Shown: positions 1-9,086 of the stretch, one piece after another | How positions within the stretch are numbered: the stretch's first letter is position 1 | How the letters are laid out: every line of letters begins with the position of its first letter | The notes under the pieces: generated by a model | The model's database searches: none | The model's input: the letters and a program-made list of their open reading frames with translations, nothing else | Told to the model about the DNA's origin: nothing | Program-made: the position numbers and the translations under genes | DNA from: Clostridiales bacterium | GTDB lineage: Bacteria > Bacillota > Clostridia > Lachnospirales > Lachnospiraceae | Reading direction: 5' to 3' | Length of the DNA stretch: 64,000 nucleotides | Assembly: GCA_029010495.1 (NCBI GenBank) | Contig: JAQXKO010000017.1 | Span: forward strand, 1 to 64,000

Positions 1-1001
1 ATAATAAGCAAATCTTTTTCTGTGAGCACAGGCAGAAGCTGTTTTAGTTTTATATCGAATTTTTCTATTTCTCCGGCATATCCGTAAGGGTTACGTCTGT
101 GACCCCACAAAGCATCAAAATCAACAAGATTTGTAAAACAAAGTCCCGTGAAATCCTCTCCCGCAAGCTCAATGGTCTGCTCCATACCATGCACGCTGCT
201 CTTTGATTTGTATGACTTTGTAATTCCTTCTCCTGCAAATATATCGTTAATTTTTCCGACGCCTATAACATCATAGCCGGACTCCTTCAGCATGTTTAAT
301 ACTGTTTTACCCGTTGGCTTAACCGCATAATCATGTCTGTTTGGCGTACGAATATACTCTCCCTTTTTTCTGCCTGTATACGGTCTTGCTATTACACGTC
401 CCACAAGCCACTCCGGCTTCATGGTAAGTTCTCTTGCAATCTCACAATATCTGTAAAGTGTATCAAGCCCCATTGTTTCTTCATTGCCGCATATCTGTAA
501 AACGCTGTCTGCAGAGGTATATACAATTAGCCTGCCGTTGTTAATTTCTTCTTCCGCAAGCTCATCTAATATTGCTGTACCGCTGGCACTTTTATTACCC
601 ACAATATGTCGGCCCGTACGCTTTTCAAGCTCCGTAATAAGCTCGGGCGGAAAACCGTTTTCCGAAAAAGTCTTAAACGGTTTTGTAGTCTTTATCCCCA
701 TCATCTCCCAATGACCGGTCATGGTATCCTTGCCCCTGCTTTCCTCATTTAGGGCAGCTATATATGAAGGCGCATAATCACCGGTATCCGGTTGTATGCT
801 GTCACTGCCGTCATCTGTATCCTTCAAAAGCTTTAATAATCCAAGACTCGTAAGACACGGCATATTTACTACGCCCGTTGCGGCAATAATATGACCGAGT
901 GTATCTGCTCCCTCATCGCCGTATTCTGCCGCATCCTCCATATATCCTATTCCCAGAGAATCAAGCACAATTACAAATACTCTTTTAAACCTTTTATACA
1001 T
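1..1001 (-). CDS. deoB: Phosphopentomutase (C-terminus beyond the window edge)
   Basis: Interconverts (deoxy)ribose 1-phosphate and 5-phosphate in nucleoside catabolism; cytoplasmic, alkaline-phosphatase superfamily. The open frame runs about 333 codons from the ATG at 1001 off the left edge; the family is usually about 390 residues, so the last metal-binding segment (the DHG region) is not visible. Seen: N-terminal metal motif VLDSLGIG, the [12 protein letters not shown] segment that carries the phosphorylated threonine in the family, and [12 protein letters not shown]. The start overlaps the deoC stop by 8 bp, so the two are translationally coupled, and deoC makes the substrate link: deoxyribose 5-phosphate from DeoB is cleaved by DeoC. 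No frameshift seen. Confidence 0.95.
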   Translation of the reverse strand, partial: MYKRFKRVFVIVLDSLGIGYMEDAAEYGDEGADTLGHIIAATGVVNMPCLTSLGLLKLLKDTDDGSDSIQPDTGDYAPSYIAALNEESRGKDTMTGHWEMMGIKTTKPFKTFSENGFPPELITELEKRTGRHIVGNKSASGTAILDELAEEEINNGRLIVYTSADSVLQICGNEETMGLDTLYRYCEIARELTMKPEWLVGRVIARPYTGRKKGEYIRTPNRHDYAVKPTGKTVLNMLKESGYDVIGVGKINDIFAGEGITKSYKSKSSVHGMEQTIELAGEDFTGLCFTNLVDFDALWGHRRNPYGYAGEIEKFDIKLKQLLPVLTEKDLLI

Positions 1002-1662
1002 TCTGCATTCCTTTTACTATTTTAACGATCCTGCTTGTTCCGAGTCTGTCAGCCCCAAGTTCAATAAACCGTATTGCGTCATCAAGTGAGGAAATACCGC
1101 CTGCAGCCTTTATCTTAACATCAGCTTCCACATGCTTTTTAAACAGAGCGATATCCTCAAAGGTTGCTCCGCCGGTTGAAAAGCCTGTTGACGTTTTGAT
1201 AAAGTCCGCTCCCGATTCACTGACAAGCTTACACATTTTTATTTTTTCTTCTTCATTAAGAAGACATGTTTCAATAATCACCTTCAGTACTCTGCTGCCG
1301 CATGCTTTTTTTACCTGTCTTATTTCATCCAGTATATAATCGTAGTTGCCGCATTTTAACTGTCCGATATTTATAACCATATCTATTTCATCTGCTCCGT
1401 CCCTGACAGCCTTCATGGTTTCATAAACCTTGACCTCTGTTGAATTATTGCCGTTAGGGAAACCTATTACGGTACAAATCGGCAGTTTATTGCCTGTATA
1501 TGCCTTGGCCTGCCCCACAAAGCACGGTGGTATGCATGCGCTTGCCGTACCGTATTTTACTGCATCGTCAAGTATATGCCTGATATCCTCAAAACAGGCA
1601 GTCTGTGAAAGCAGGGTATGGTCGACCCTTGAAAGAATTTCCTTAATATCCATTATATTCAT
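994..1662 (-). CDS. deoC: Deoxyribose-phosphate aldolase
   Basis: Cleaves 2-deoxyribose 5-phosphate to acetaldehyde and glyceraldehyde 3-phosphate. The class I aldolase Schiff-base lysine lies in [10 protein letters not shown], and [10 protein letters not shown] gives the second family lysine. The frame stays open upstream to a TTG at 1740 (248 aa), but the ATG at 1662 ([10 protein letters not shown]) gives 222 aa, the normal family length, and has a weak AGGA just upstream, so I chose it; the ATG at 1653 is also possible. It sits 82 bp below the ygiQ-type gene and overlaps deoB by 8 bp, so it probably belongs to one transcript. The start is the main uncertainty. Confidence 0.95.
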   Translation of the reverse strand: MNIMDIKEILSRVDHTLLSQTACFEDIRHILDDAVKYGTASACIPPCFVGQAKAYTGNKLPICTVIGFPNGNNSTEVKVYETMKAVRDGADEIDMVINIGQLKCGNYDYILDEIRQVKKACGSRVLKVIIETCLLNEEEKIKMCKLVSESGADFIKTSTGFSTGGATFEDIALFKKHVEADVKIKAAGGISSLDDAIRFIELGADRLGTSRIVKIVKGMQNV

Positions 1663-1744
1663 TTTGTCCTGTTTTATTATCCAGGGCTTCCTTTCTCCCT
1701 CATAACAGGGTATACATTTTTCTGAAAACTTCACTGACAATATA

Positions 1745-3769
1745 TCATTTTTTCTTATTGTGAATATTCCTTATAGTCTTTTTCTTTTTAGGTGAAGCCG
1801 CAGCACCGTCTGCTTTATTTTTAACTACGGATCTGCTCTTATTACTGCTCTTAACTCCTATCCTTACTTCTAAGCTTTCTCCGGCGGATTTTCCTGTAAA
1901 AGTCCTGCCTGCGGATGCTTTACCCGCTCTGCTGCCCGTCCTGTCTGATTTTCCCCCAGGTCTAATAAGGCATCTCCTGTCATAACCTATAAGGTCCTCA
2001 CGCCCTTCACTTAACAGTGCTTCCTTTACAAGCTCGTAATTGGACGGATTGCGATATTGTATCAATGCACGCTGCATTGCCTTTTCATGAGGCGATTTAG
2101 GAGTATATACCTTTTCCATTGTCCTTGGGTCAACGCCCGTATAATACATACATGTAGATATGGTGGACGGTGTCGGATAAAAATCCTGAACCTGCTCCGG
2201 CATATATCCTAAATCACGCAGATATTCAGCCAGCATTATGGCATCCTTCATGGTTGAACCCGGATGTGATGACATAAGGTAAGGCACCAGATACTGCTTT
2301 AACCCGAGCTTTTCATTTATTCTTTTATACTTATCACAAAATGCTCTGTAGACATCATTGGAAGGTTTACCCATTTTAGAAAGTACATTGTCGGATATAT
2401 GCTCAGGTGCCACCTTAAGCTGTCCGCTGACATGATATTTGCAGAGCTCTCTGAAAAAAGTATCATCGCTGTCAGCCATAACATAATCAAATCTTATTCC
2501 CGAACGCACAAATACCTTTTTCACACCGGGAATATCACGAAGCTTCCTCAACAGGCTTATATAGTCTGAATGGTCGACATAAAGATTTTTACAGGGCTTT
2601 GGGAAAAGACACTGCTTATTTTTACATACACCGTTCTTAAGCTGCTTCTCGCAGGAAGGATGTCTGAAATTTGCCGTAGGCCCACCTACATCATGTATAT
2701 ATCCCTTAAAATCCGGATCCCATACCATTTTTTCCGCTTCTTTTATAATAGACATGTGGCTTCGGGTCTGTATGGTTCTGCCCTGATGAAATGTAAGTGC
2801 GCAGAAGCTGCACCCGCCGAAGCACCCTCTGTTTGACACCAGTGAGAATTTCACCTCGGAAATGGCAGGCACACCGCCAAGCGGTTCATATGACGGATGA
2901 TAATTTCTTGTATAATCAAGTGCATATGTCCTGTCCATTTCGCTTTCACTCAGCGGAGCCTGCGGTATATTCTGGACCACAAAAAGGTTATCAGCATATT
3001 TTTCCACAAGCTTCCTGGATGCAAAATGGTCAGTATTTTCATACTGTATCTTAAAGCTTTTTGCATAATTTAATTTATCCGACTTAAGCTCATCAAAGGA
3101 CGGAAGCATAATATAATCAAACACGTCGGACAAATCCTTTGTCTTATATACTGTTCCCTCAACAAATGTTATCTGATTTGCCTTCAGGCCTGATTTCAAA
3201 GCATCTGCAAGCTCCACGACAGAGCGCTCACCCATTCCGTACATAAGTATATCGGCCTGTGAATCTATGAGAATCGAATGTTTTAATCTGTCGGACCAGT
3301 AATCATAATGCGCCAGTCTCCTCAGACTCGCCTCTATTCCTCCGATAAGTATAGGCTTATCCTTATAAAACCTTCTTATCATGTTGCAGTAAACTACAGT
3401 GGCATAATCAGGTCGTCTGCCCATCACGCCGCCCGGCGAAAAAGCATCCGTATTTCTCCGTTTCTTCGATACCGTATAGTGATTAACCATAGAGTCCATA
3501 TTACCGCCGCTTACAAGGAAGCCAAGCACAGGCTCTCCGTATTCACATATACTTTCCGGATTTTTCCAGTCCGGCTGTGAAATGATTGCAACCTTATATC
3601 CGTTTGCCTCCAGCGTACGTGAAATAATTGCAGGACCAAACGAGGGATGGTCCACATAGGCATCTCCGATAACATATACAAAATCAGGCCTGTCCCAGCC
3701 TCGTTTTTCCATCTCGGCCCTGTTAAGCGGCAGAAACCTTTCATCATAATTATATGCAAATTCACTCAT
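1745..3769 (-). CDS. YgiQ family radical SAM protein
   Basis: Member of the UPF0313/YgiQ radical SAM family, whose reaction is not established. The [4Fe-4S]-binding CX3CX2C motif is visible as GCFGGCSFC near residue 315, inside the family signature [20 protein letters not shown]. The N-terminal part carries the YgiQ domain ([11 protein letters not shown] near residue 37). The protein is 674 aa; the last about 80 residues form a Ser/Lys/Arg-rich low-complexity tail ending in [14 protein letters not shown], which looks disordered and could bind RNA or membrane phosphate. The start is ATG with AAGGAT rather far upstream. A promoter at 3803-3831 precedes it, and deoC and deoB follow in the same direction. 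No functional link to deoxyribose breakdown is known. Confidence 0.93.
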   Translation of the reverse strand: MSEFAYNYDERFLPLNRAEMEKRGWDRPDFVYVIGDAYVDHPSFGPAIISRTLEANGYKVAIISQPDWKNPESICEYGEPVLGFLVSGGNMDSMVNHYTVSKKRRNTDAFSPGGVMGRRPDYATVVYCNMIRRFYKDKPILIGGIEASLRRLAHYDYWSDRLKHSILIDSQADILMYGMGERSVVELADALKSGLKANQITFVEGTVYKTKDLSDVFDYIMLPSFDELKSDKLNYAKSFKIQYENTDHFASRKLVEKYADNLFVVQNIPQAPLSESEMDRTYALDYTRNYHPSYEPLGGVPAISEVKFSLVSNRGCFGGCSFCALTFHQGRTIQTRSHMSIIKEAEKMVWDPDFKGYIHDVGGPTANFRHPSCEKQLKNGVCKNKQCLFPKPCKNLYVDHSDYISLLRKLRDIPGVKKVFVRSGIRFDYVMADSDDTFFRELCKYHVSGQLKVAPEHISDNVLSKMGKPSNDVYRAFCDKYKRINEKLGLKQYLVPYLMSSHPGSTMKDAIMLAEYLRDLGYMPEQVQDFYPTPSTISTCMYYTGVDPRTMEKVYTPKSPHEKAMQRALIQYRNPSNYELVKEALLSEGREDLIGYDRRCLIRPGGKSDRTGSRAGKASAGRTFTGKSAGESLEVRIGVKSSNKSRSVVKNKADGAAASPKKKKTIRNIHNKKK

Positions 3770-3802
3770 AAGTCAGATTTATCCTTTTAGAAAATAATAT
3801 AT

Positions 3803-3831
3803 ATTTTATCATAATATTAAATAATAGACAA
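3803..3831 (-). promoter_or_regulatory. Sigma-A type promoter for the ygiQ-deoC-deoB unit
   Basis: Reading the minus strand, a -35 of TTGTCT (3826-3831) and a -10 of TAAAAT (3803-3808) are separated by exactly 17 bp. They lie 34 bp upstream of the ygiQ-type ATG. Inferred from consensus match only. Confidence 0.5.
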
Positions 3832-3874
3832 TCAAAAGAAAAATAAAAAGCCATCATTCGCAGTAACATGATTT

Positions 3875-3921
3875 CCCCGTGCAGATAATCAAAATCTGCC
3901 CCGGATGAATCATATCACGGG
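3875..3921. other. Nested inverted repeats in the ygiQ-lipoprotein intergenic region
   Basis: CCCGTG at 3876-3881 pairs with CACGGG at 3916-3921, and inside it GCAGAT (3881-3886) pairs with ATCTGC (3894-3899), sharing one base. The two stems are therefore alternatives or nested. There is no T-run on either side, so it is not a classical terminator. It lies 3' of the lipoprotein gene on the minus strand. The rest of 3770-4040 shows nothing else I can name. Confidence 0.35.
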
Positions 3922-4040
3922 AATATGGCAATTTACCAAACATATAAATAATGTTTTTGTCCGCCCGAAATGCGGCATTCCTGTTGCTTTACAACAAATA
4001 ATTCACATTCATTCCGGTCCGTCCTATATAAAAACTCTCT

Positions 4041-4979
4041 CTATTGATTAATAACAATCTGAAATCTGTCGCACACATCATACAGAACCTCACGGAGATA
4101 TGGTCCTTCCGCATCATCAATATCTCTGTTCATGGTTCTCGCCCAGCCAAACACGGCCATACCTGCTTTTGCCGATGAAAACATCTTCTGTGCACAATTT
4201 TTATAGGCGTCTTCCGTAATTATTTCCCCGACAGAATCCTTATATTCAATACTTTCTTCACCCAAATCACTATAAAGGGTAATCATGGTCGCAATCGGCC
4301 TCTCCTTTATCGAATTATTTGTAATACAGAAATCTATTATAGTATTGGCATTACCCATCATGCCGTTTCTCAGATAGTCGTTATATATATAATGCACCGA
4401 CTTGTTCTGACTATCATAAAACACAGGCACATTTTCTACTTCAACCATATCGGACCGGTAATCGCCCTCTGTAGTTTCACCGGCCAGCAAATCAGAAAAA
4501 TCCTCATTGACCTCCCATATATTATTGTATGAAAAAAAGCCTGTGCCCTGGGTACTCGCCCTGACAATCTCAAGCCTGCCGTTGCAATCCATATCAGCAA
4601 CAGTATAATCATACAGAACTGCATCATCTGCGACAAACCAGACATCCTTCTTTTCTGCAATTAGATTTAACTGTTCCATCAGATTTTCAACATCAAGTGC
4701 TCTGTATGATACGTTGTCATCCAGTACATGATGTTCCGGAGGGTCATATGTGGGTGTGGGCGTAAGCATCTCATCTTCAGCCGGTGTGGGTGTCGATGTA
4801 AAGGATGGTGTAGGGGTATTATGAAATACATCAGCACTGCCGGTTGATACACCTGCATCAAGCTCTGATTCATCAATGGAATCTGCCATAGGAGGCACAA
4901 TCGCACCGCAGGCAGTAAACGTAACAGCCATACATATTCCGGTGAGCCCCCTGATTAATTTTTTAAGATGTTTTTTCAT
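4041..4979 (-). CDS. Uncharacterised lipoprotein with a Thr-Pro linker
   Basis: A 312-aa exported protein of unknown function. The N-terminus (MKKHLKKL, hydrophobic stretch, then FTAC with Cys at about residue 24) is a lipoprotein signal peptide. Residues about 50-80 are a TPTPS/TPTPAEDE/TPTPTYD spacer that should hold the folded part away from the membrane. The C-terminal 230 residues carry acidic repeats of the type VADMDCNGRLEIV, resembling the Asp/Asn-rich FG-GAP-like loops in secreted proteins of this group, but I cannot assign a family with confidence. No enzyme motif seen. ATG start with a weak GGGA upstream. Monocistronic by position: 162 bp separate it from pncB and 271 bp from ygiQ. 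Confidence 0.75.
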   Translation of the reverse strand: MKKHLKKLIRGLTGICMAVTFTACGAIVPPMADSIDESELDAGVSTGSADVFHNTPTPSFTSTPTPAEDEMLTPTPTYDPPEHHVLDDNVSYRALDVENLMEQLNLIAEKKDVWFVADDAVLYDYTVADMDCNGRLEIVRASTQGTGFFSYNNIWEVNEDFSDLLAGETTEGDYRSDMVEVENVPVFYDSQNKSVHYIYNDYLRNGMMGNANTIIDFCITNNSIKERPIATMITLYSDLGEESIEYKDSVGEIITEDAYKNCAQKMFSSAKAGMAVFGWARTMNRDIDDAEGPYLREVLYDVCDRFQIVINQ

Positions 4980-5084
4980 GTCAAAATCCCAATCAAAAAA
5001 AATACAAATAATAATTAATTCGCCATATAATAATAGACATTGATTTTAAAAAATCATTATTACAATATGCCGCTTTATAAATAA

Positions 5085-5121
5085 AAAAATAACACAACCC
5101 TGAATATATTTCAAGGTTGTG
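5085..5121 (-). terminator. Rho-independent terminator of the pncB transcript
   Basis: On the minus strand, GCACAACCTTGAA and TTCAGGGTTGTG form a 12-bp stem with one mismatch (5093-5121) followed by a T-rich tract (plus-strand A-run 5083-5090). It starts about 20 bp past the pncB stop. Confidence 0.85.
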
Positions 5122-5141
5122 CCTGTCTAATTAATATAATA

Positions 5142-6602
5142 TTAAAAATCTCCTCTTGATTCGTGAAGAAGACTCATTTTATCCTCATAAAGCTTAGGTG
5201 ACATACTGACATAATGAGTATGAGGATTATTAAATCTCTGTTCCTCTTCCCAGATTTCATTTTTCAGCTGTCGTTCAACATAATCCCTGATATCCTTGAT
5301 TGAAGGATTAGGATATACACACTTTCCATTCTTAAAAATCGGAAGCTGAAGTTCCTTTGCCGTACAGTTTTCAAAATATCTTACTTTCCAATAATGCTTT
5401 TCATCTATATATCTGTAAGGCTTTGAGAAATCGACCTCTTCATCTGCATTTGTAAGAAGATCTGCTACTGCCTTCCCTTCATGGTTGTAAATACGGTATA
5501 CCTTTTTCAATCCGGGATTTGTGATTTTTTCGATATTTTCAGATACCTTAATTCGGGGCACCATTTTACCGTTCTCTTCAACTGCCGCAATCTTATATAC
5601 AGCTCCAAACACAGGGTCCGATTTGGCAGTGATAAGACGTTCACCTACACCAAAGCTGTCAATCTGACCTCCCTCTTTAAGAATAGACTGTATTGTAAAT
5701 TCATCAAGGGAATTTGATACGATTACCTTACAATCGTTAAGTCCTGCCTCATCAAGCATTTCCCTGACTTTTTTAGAGAGCCATGCAAGGTCACCGCTGT
5801 CAATTCTGATTCCCTTAAGTCTCTTACCCATCGGCTCAAGAACTTCCTTGGCGCATCTGATGGCATTCGGTACACCTGAATTAAGTACGTCATAGGTATC
5901 AATCAGAAGAACCGTTGAATCAGGATAGGTAAGTGCATAATGCTTAAATGCCTCAAATTCATCTTTGTAAAACATTACCCAGCTGTGAGCCATAGTGCCG
6001 CTTACCGGGATATCAAACATCTGACCTGCAAGGACAGTTGCGGTTCCTGCAGCACCTCCGATATAAGCTGCTCTCGCTCCATAGACCGCCGCATCCATGT
6101 TGTGGGCGCGTCTCGCACCGAAATCCGACACGGCACGTCCTGCGGCCGCCCTTACGATACGTCTTGTCTTTGTGGCAATTAACGACTGGTGATTAACCTG
6201 CAAAAGAATAGCTGTCTCAATAAGCTGTGCGTCAAGTAAAGGCGCAACTACGGTAAGTACAGGCTCGTTCGGATACATAATTGTACCCTCCGGAAATGCA
6301 TAAACATCTCCCGAAAATTTAAAATTCGAAAGATATCTTAAAAATCCTTCATCAAAGAGATTAAGACTTCTCAGATAATTGATGTCGTCCTCACCGAAAT
6401 GAAGGTTTTCGATATATTCAATTATCTGCTGAAGACCGGCAAAAATAGCATAACCGCCATTATCAGGATTTCTTCTGTAAAACACATCAAAGGCCACCTT
6501 TCTTGTGTTATCCTGATCCATATAATAGCCGTTTGCCATAGTCATCTCGTAAAGGTCCATAACCATGGACAGATTTCTTTCCCTGTATTGCTGCTTATTC
6601 AT
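5142..6602 (-). CDS. pncB: Nicotinate phosphoribosyltransferase
   Basis: Makes nicotinate mononucleotide from nicotinate and PRPP, with ATP hydrolysis, in the NAD salvage (Preiss-Handler) pathway; cytoplasmic. At 486 aa it has the size of the Gram-positive long form. Visible family motifs: MDLYEMTMANGYY at the N-terminus, the phosphorylated histidine region SGTMAHSWVMF near residue 205, and IRIDSGDLAWLSKK for phosphoribosyl binding. ATG start with GGGGG 7 bases upstream. It lies 14 bp downstream of the mntP-like gene and ends the envelope operon, closed by a clear terminator. The NAD role has no obvious tie to its envelope neighbours. Confidence 0.96.
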   Translation of the reverse strand: MNKQQYRERNLSMVMDLYEMTMANGYYMDQDNTRKVAFDVFYRRNPDNGGYAIFAGLQQIIEYIENLHFGEDDINYLRSLNLFDEGFLRYLSNFKFSGDVYAFPEGTIMYPNEPVLTVVAPLLDAQLIETAILLQVNHQSLIATKTRRIVRAAAGRAVSDFGARRAHNMDAAVYGARAAYIGGAAGTATVLAGQMFDIPVSGTMAHSWVMFYKDEFEAFKHYALTYPDSTVLLIDTYDVLNSGVPNAIRCAKEVLEPMGKRLKGIRIDSGDLAWLSKKVREMLDEAGLNDCKVIVSNSLDEFTIQSILKEGGQIDSFGVGERLITAKSDPVFGAVYKIAAVEENGKMVPRIKVSENIEKITNPGLKKVYRIYNHEGKAVADLLTNADEEVDFSKPYRYIDEKHYWKVRYFENCTAKELQLPIFKNGKCVYPNPSIKDIRDYVERQLKNEIWEEEQRFNNPHTHYVSMSPKLYEDKMSLLHESRGDF

Positions 6603-6616
6603 TTTTATCCCCCTGT

Positions 6617-7177
6617 CTATCCTATAATGCCAAGTCCCTCAAGCAATATTTTCAATCCGATTAATACTAATACCACACCGCCGACAAACTCTGCCCTGCT
6701 TTTGTATTTCATGCCGAACACACTACCGATTTTAACACCGCCCACAGAAAAGGCAAAGGTAATAATACCGATTACGGAAACCGTCTGAATAATATTTACA
6801 TTAAGGAATGCAAGCGCAACTCCTACGGCAAGAGCGTCGATGCTTGTCGCAATGGCAAGCATAAGCATATTGGCGGCGGCAAAGGATGCATCTAAATTTT
6901 CCTCCTCGGAAAATGCCTCCTTAATCATCTGCCCTCCGATAACCGCAAGGAGAACAAATGCAATCCAATGATCGTATTTTTCTATTGAATCTGCAAATAT
7001 CCCTGCCAGGAAAAAACCGATAAGTGGCATCAGTGCCTGAAATCCTCCAAACCAGAGACCCGCAATAAGCATATTCCCTTTGCTAATCTTACCGGCAGAC
7101 AGTCCCTTACATACAGAAACCGCAAAGGCATCCATCGACAGTCCTATTGCCAACAAAACTATTTCAATAAAGCTCAT
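6617..7177 (-). CDS. mntP: MntP-family manganese efflux pump
   Basis: A 186-aa, six-helix membrane protein that exports Mn2+. The two internal repeats each carry the conserved acidic residue: D16 in GLSMDAFAVS and D114 in ATSIDALAVGV, equivalent to residues needed for export in E. coli MntP. Only 1 bp separates its ATG from the LtaS-like stop (TAA-T-ATG), so it is translationally coupled to a gene whose family uses Mn2+ in its active site. No yybP-ykoY manganese riboswitch can be seen directly upstream, as expected for an internal operon gene. Confidence 0.93.
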   Translation of the reverse strand: MSFIEIVLLAIGLSMDAFAVSVCKGLSAGKISKGNMLIAGLWFGGFQALMPLIGFFLAGIFADSIEKYDHWIAFVLLAVIGGQMIKEAFSEEENLDASFAAANMLMLAIATSIDALAVGVALAFLNVNIIQTVSVIGIITFAFSVGGVKIGSVFGMKYKSRAEFVGGVVLVLIGLKILLEGLGIIG

Positions 7178-7178
7178 A

Positions 7179-9029
7179 TTACTTTGCTCCGTCTTTATTT
7201 ATTCTTTCAAAATAATCGTACTTCAATATATAATCATTCTGTTTTATCCTGTTAATAATTTCCTTATGGACCTCTTCATATTCGGACGGCACTTCCGAAT
7301 CACCCTCAAAATATTTACCGTCGTAATACCACGAATAATCCGCAAAAAATGCATAGCCCTTATATTTTTCATCAAATATATCATGGCCGATATACCATTC
7401 ATCATTATATTCAATTCCAAACATATTTAGGACAGTCGGAAGTATGTCAAGCTGAGAATTAATCTTATTGCTTTCCACTCTCACACCGTCAGCGCTCCAT
7501 ATAAAGAAAGGAGTATGATTTATCAGATTGTTATCAGTATTCTTGTATTTTTCAAGGGCAGACTTATCATTGAGCGTATAAAGATAGTGATCCGCAAAAG
7601 CAACAATTACGGTATCCTCATAGTGACCCGTATCCTTAAGCCTGTCAAGGAGATTTTTCATAAACAGATCAGTCTCTGCGGCAAACATTCTGGCCACTTC
7701 CTCTTCGCTCATCTCCGTATTATCCACACCGTTAAGCTTGGCAAGATATTGTCCGACGCCCTTATTGTTAACAAAAGGAGTGTGAGGGGTGAAGGTAATC
7801 ATATAATACATGAATTTGTCATTAGTATCAAAATAGTCGCCATACCCTGTCAGCAGTTCCCTGTCAAGCTCATAACGCTTGTCAGAATATTTGTAATCAT
7901 CCTGTAAGCCATGATATGCCTCGTAGCCCCAGTTTTTGTAATTAAGCCCCCTGGAGTAATATTCGGCGCTGTTCATATGGAAGGCATGGACTCCGTAGCC
8001 GAGTTTTTTAAATGTGTTCGGAAGTGAGTATATAAAATTGTTTGTATTAAATGTATACGCATTTTTCACATAGCTTATCGGAGTTAATAAACCTGTATTA
8101 ACTGCCAGTTCGGAATTAAATGTTGACCCTCCGCCATTGTAATACGAATAATGGTCCGTAAATACAAATGAATTATCAAGCATTGAATAAAGCGTCGGTG
8201 TATCCTGTTCGGTAAGAAGCCAGTCATCGATACCTTCAAGCTGGATAAATACAACATTTTTATCTTTAAAAATACCTGTGTACTCATTTTTTACATGAGG
8301 GGTGGATGTTTTATAGATTTCTTCAAGGAAGCCAAGCTCCTCAGGGTTATCCTTTTCAGCCGGTTTTATAAAAGTTAAGTAAAAATCCCTTACTGTATAT
8401 TCAAACAGACCGCATATTTTCATGCATTTATTGCTGTCGCTGAAGTTTTCATATACGCTTCTCGGTCTTCTCCAGGTATCCCACTTCAGTTCATTACTGT
8501 CTTTTCCTAGAAAGAGAGGATTTACGGTATGAATTATCACAAATGCCGCAATCCACAGACCAAGCATACGAAAGTTATTTTTCTCCCTGTCGGGCATACA
8601 GATTAATGCTGTAACTCCGGTGACAAGCACAAGCAGTATAAACAGATAATTCAATATGCCTGCACCCTTTACTGCTTCTGCGACATATGCCTTTCCCTCT
8701 TCTGCCGAGAGCAGAAGATTAAACCGGAAGAAGTAACCTGTCAGCTTAAAATATACAACGTGAGTTGTAAACATAATTGTAAATACAGCAAAAAACAATC
8801 CATAAACAATCCTTGCCGCCCTTTTTTTCAGAAAAAACGCAATGCCTGCCACAAGACTTATCCATGTTATTGTAAAAACAATGTTCGGAAAATGCATTGC
8901 CGCCTGATTATATCTGACGCTTCTGCCTGTTATTCTGATAAACAAATCCATAAGAAGGAATGGCAGGATTAATAATAATATATTAAGAATTCTTTTGTTG
9001 AAAACCTTATTAAATTTTGATTTATCCAA
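7179..9029 (-). CDS. LtaS-like phosphoglycerol transferase (sulfatase fold)
   Basis: A polytopic membrane protein with an extracellular sulfatase-fold domain, of the lipoteichoic acid synthase/LTA-synthase-like family, which transfers glycerol phosphate from phosphatidylglycerol. About five N-terminal transmembrane segments (residues 10-190) precede the catalytic half. Seen: FIQLEGIDDW (metal-binding Glu), GGGSTF with the candidate nucleophile Thr near residue 302, and FADHYLY (metal Asp-His). Start: the frame opens with a TTG at 9053, but a CGGAGG lies 7 bases before a second TTG at 9029 (MDKSKFNKVF), which I take as the start, giving 616 aa. It could modify another polymer instead of lipoteichoic acid, given the GT2 and GtrA genes upstream. 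Confidence 0.88.
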   Translation of the reverse strand: MDKSKFNKVFNKRILNILLLILPFLLMDLFIRITGRSVRYNQAAMHFPNIVFTITWISLVAGIAFFLKKRAARIVYGLFFAVFTIMFTTHVVYFKLTGYFFRFNLLLSAEEGKAYVAEAVKGAGILNYLFILLVLVTGVTALICMPDREKNNFRMLGLWIAAFVIIHTVNPLFLGKDSNELKWDTWRRPRSVYENFSDSNKCMKICGLFEYTVRDFYLTFIKPAEKDNPEELGFLEEIYKTSTPHVKNEYTGIFKDKNVVFIQLEGIDDWLLTEQDTPTLYSMLDNSFVFTDHYSYYNGGGSTFNSELAVNTGLLTPISYVKNAYTFNTNNFIYSLPNTFKKLGYGVHAFHMNSAEYYSRGLNYKNWGYEAYHGLQDDYKYSDKRYELDRELLTGYGDYFDTNDKFMYYMITFTPHTPFVNNKGVGQYLAKLNGVDNTEMSEEEVARMFAAETDLFMKNLLDRLKDTGHYEDTVIVAFADHYLYTLNDKSALEKYKNTDNNLINHTPFFIWSADGVRVESNKINSQLDILPTVLNMFGIEYNDEWYIGHDIFDEKYKGYAFFADYSWYYDGKYFEGDSEVPSEYEEVHKEIINRIKQNDYILKYDYFERINKDGAK

Positions 9030-9086
9030 AACAAACCTCCGCCGGCAAATCAATTTAAGCCTATCGGCAAACTGCCGGATTATAAG

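Noticed and set aside
1663..1740. Longer deoC starting with TTG at 1740
   Set aside because: No proper ribosome binding site, and the extra 26 residues are not part of the family; the ATG at 1662 gives the usual length.
3875..3921. Riboswitch or known structured RNA
   Set aside because: No known aptamer core could be recognised; only nested stems.
5481..6182. Plus-strand open frames within pncB
   Set aside because: They are shadows of a well-conserved minus-strand gene and have no RBS or recognisable product.
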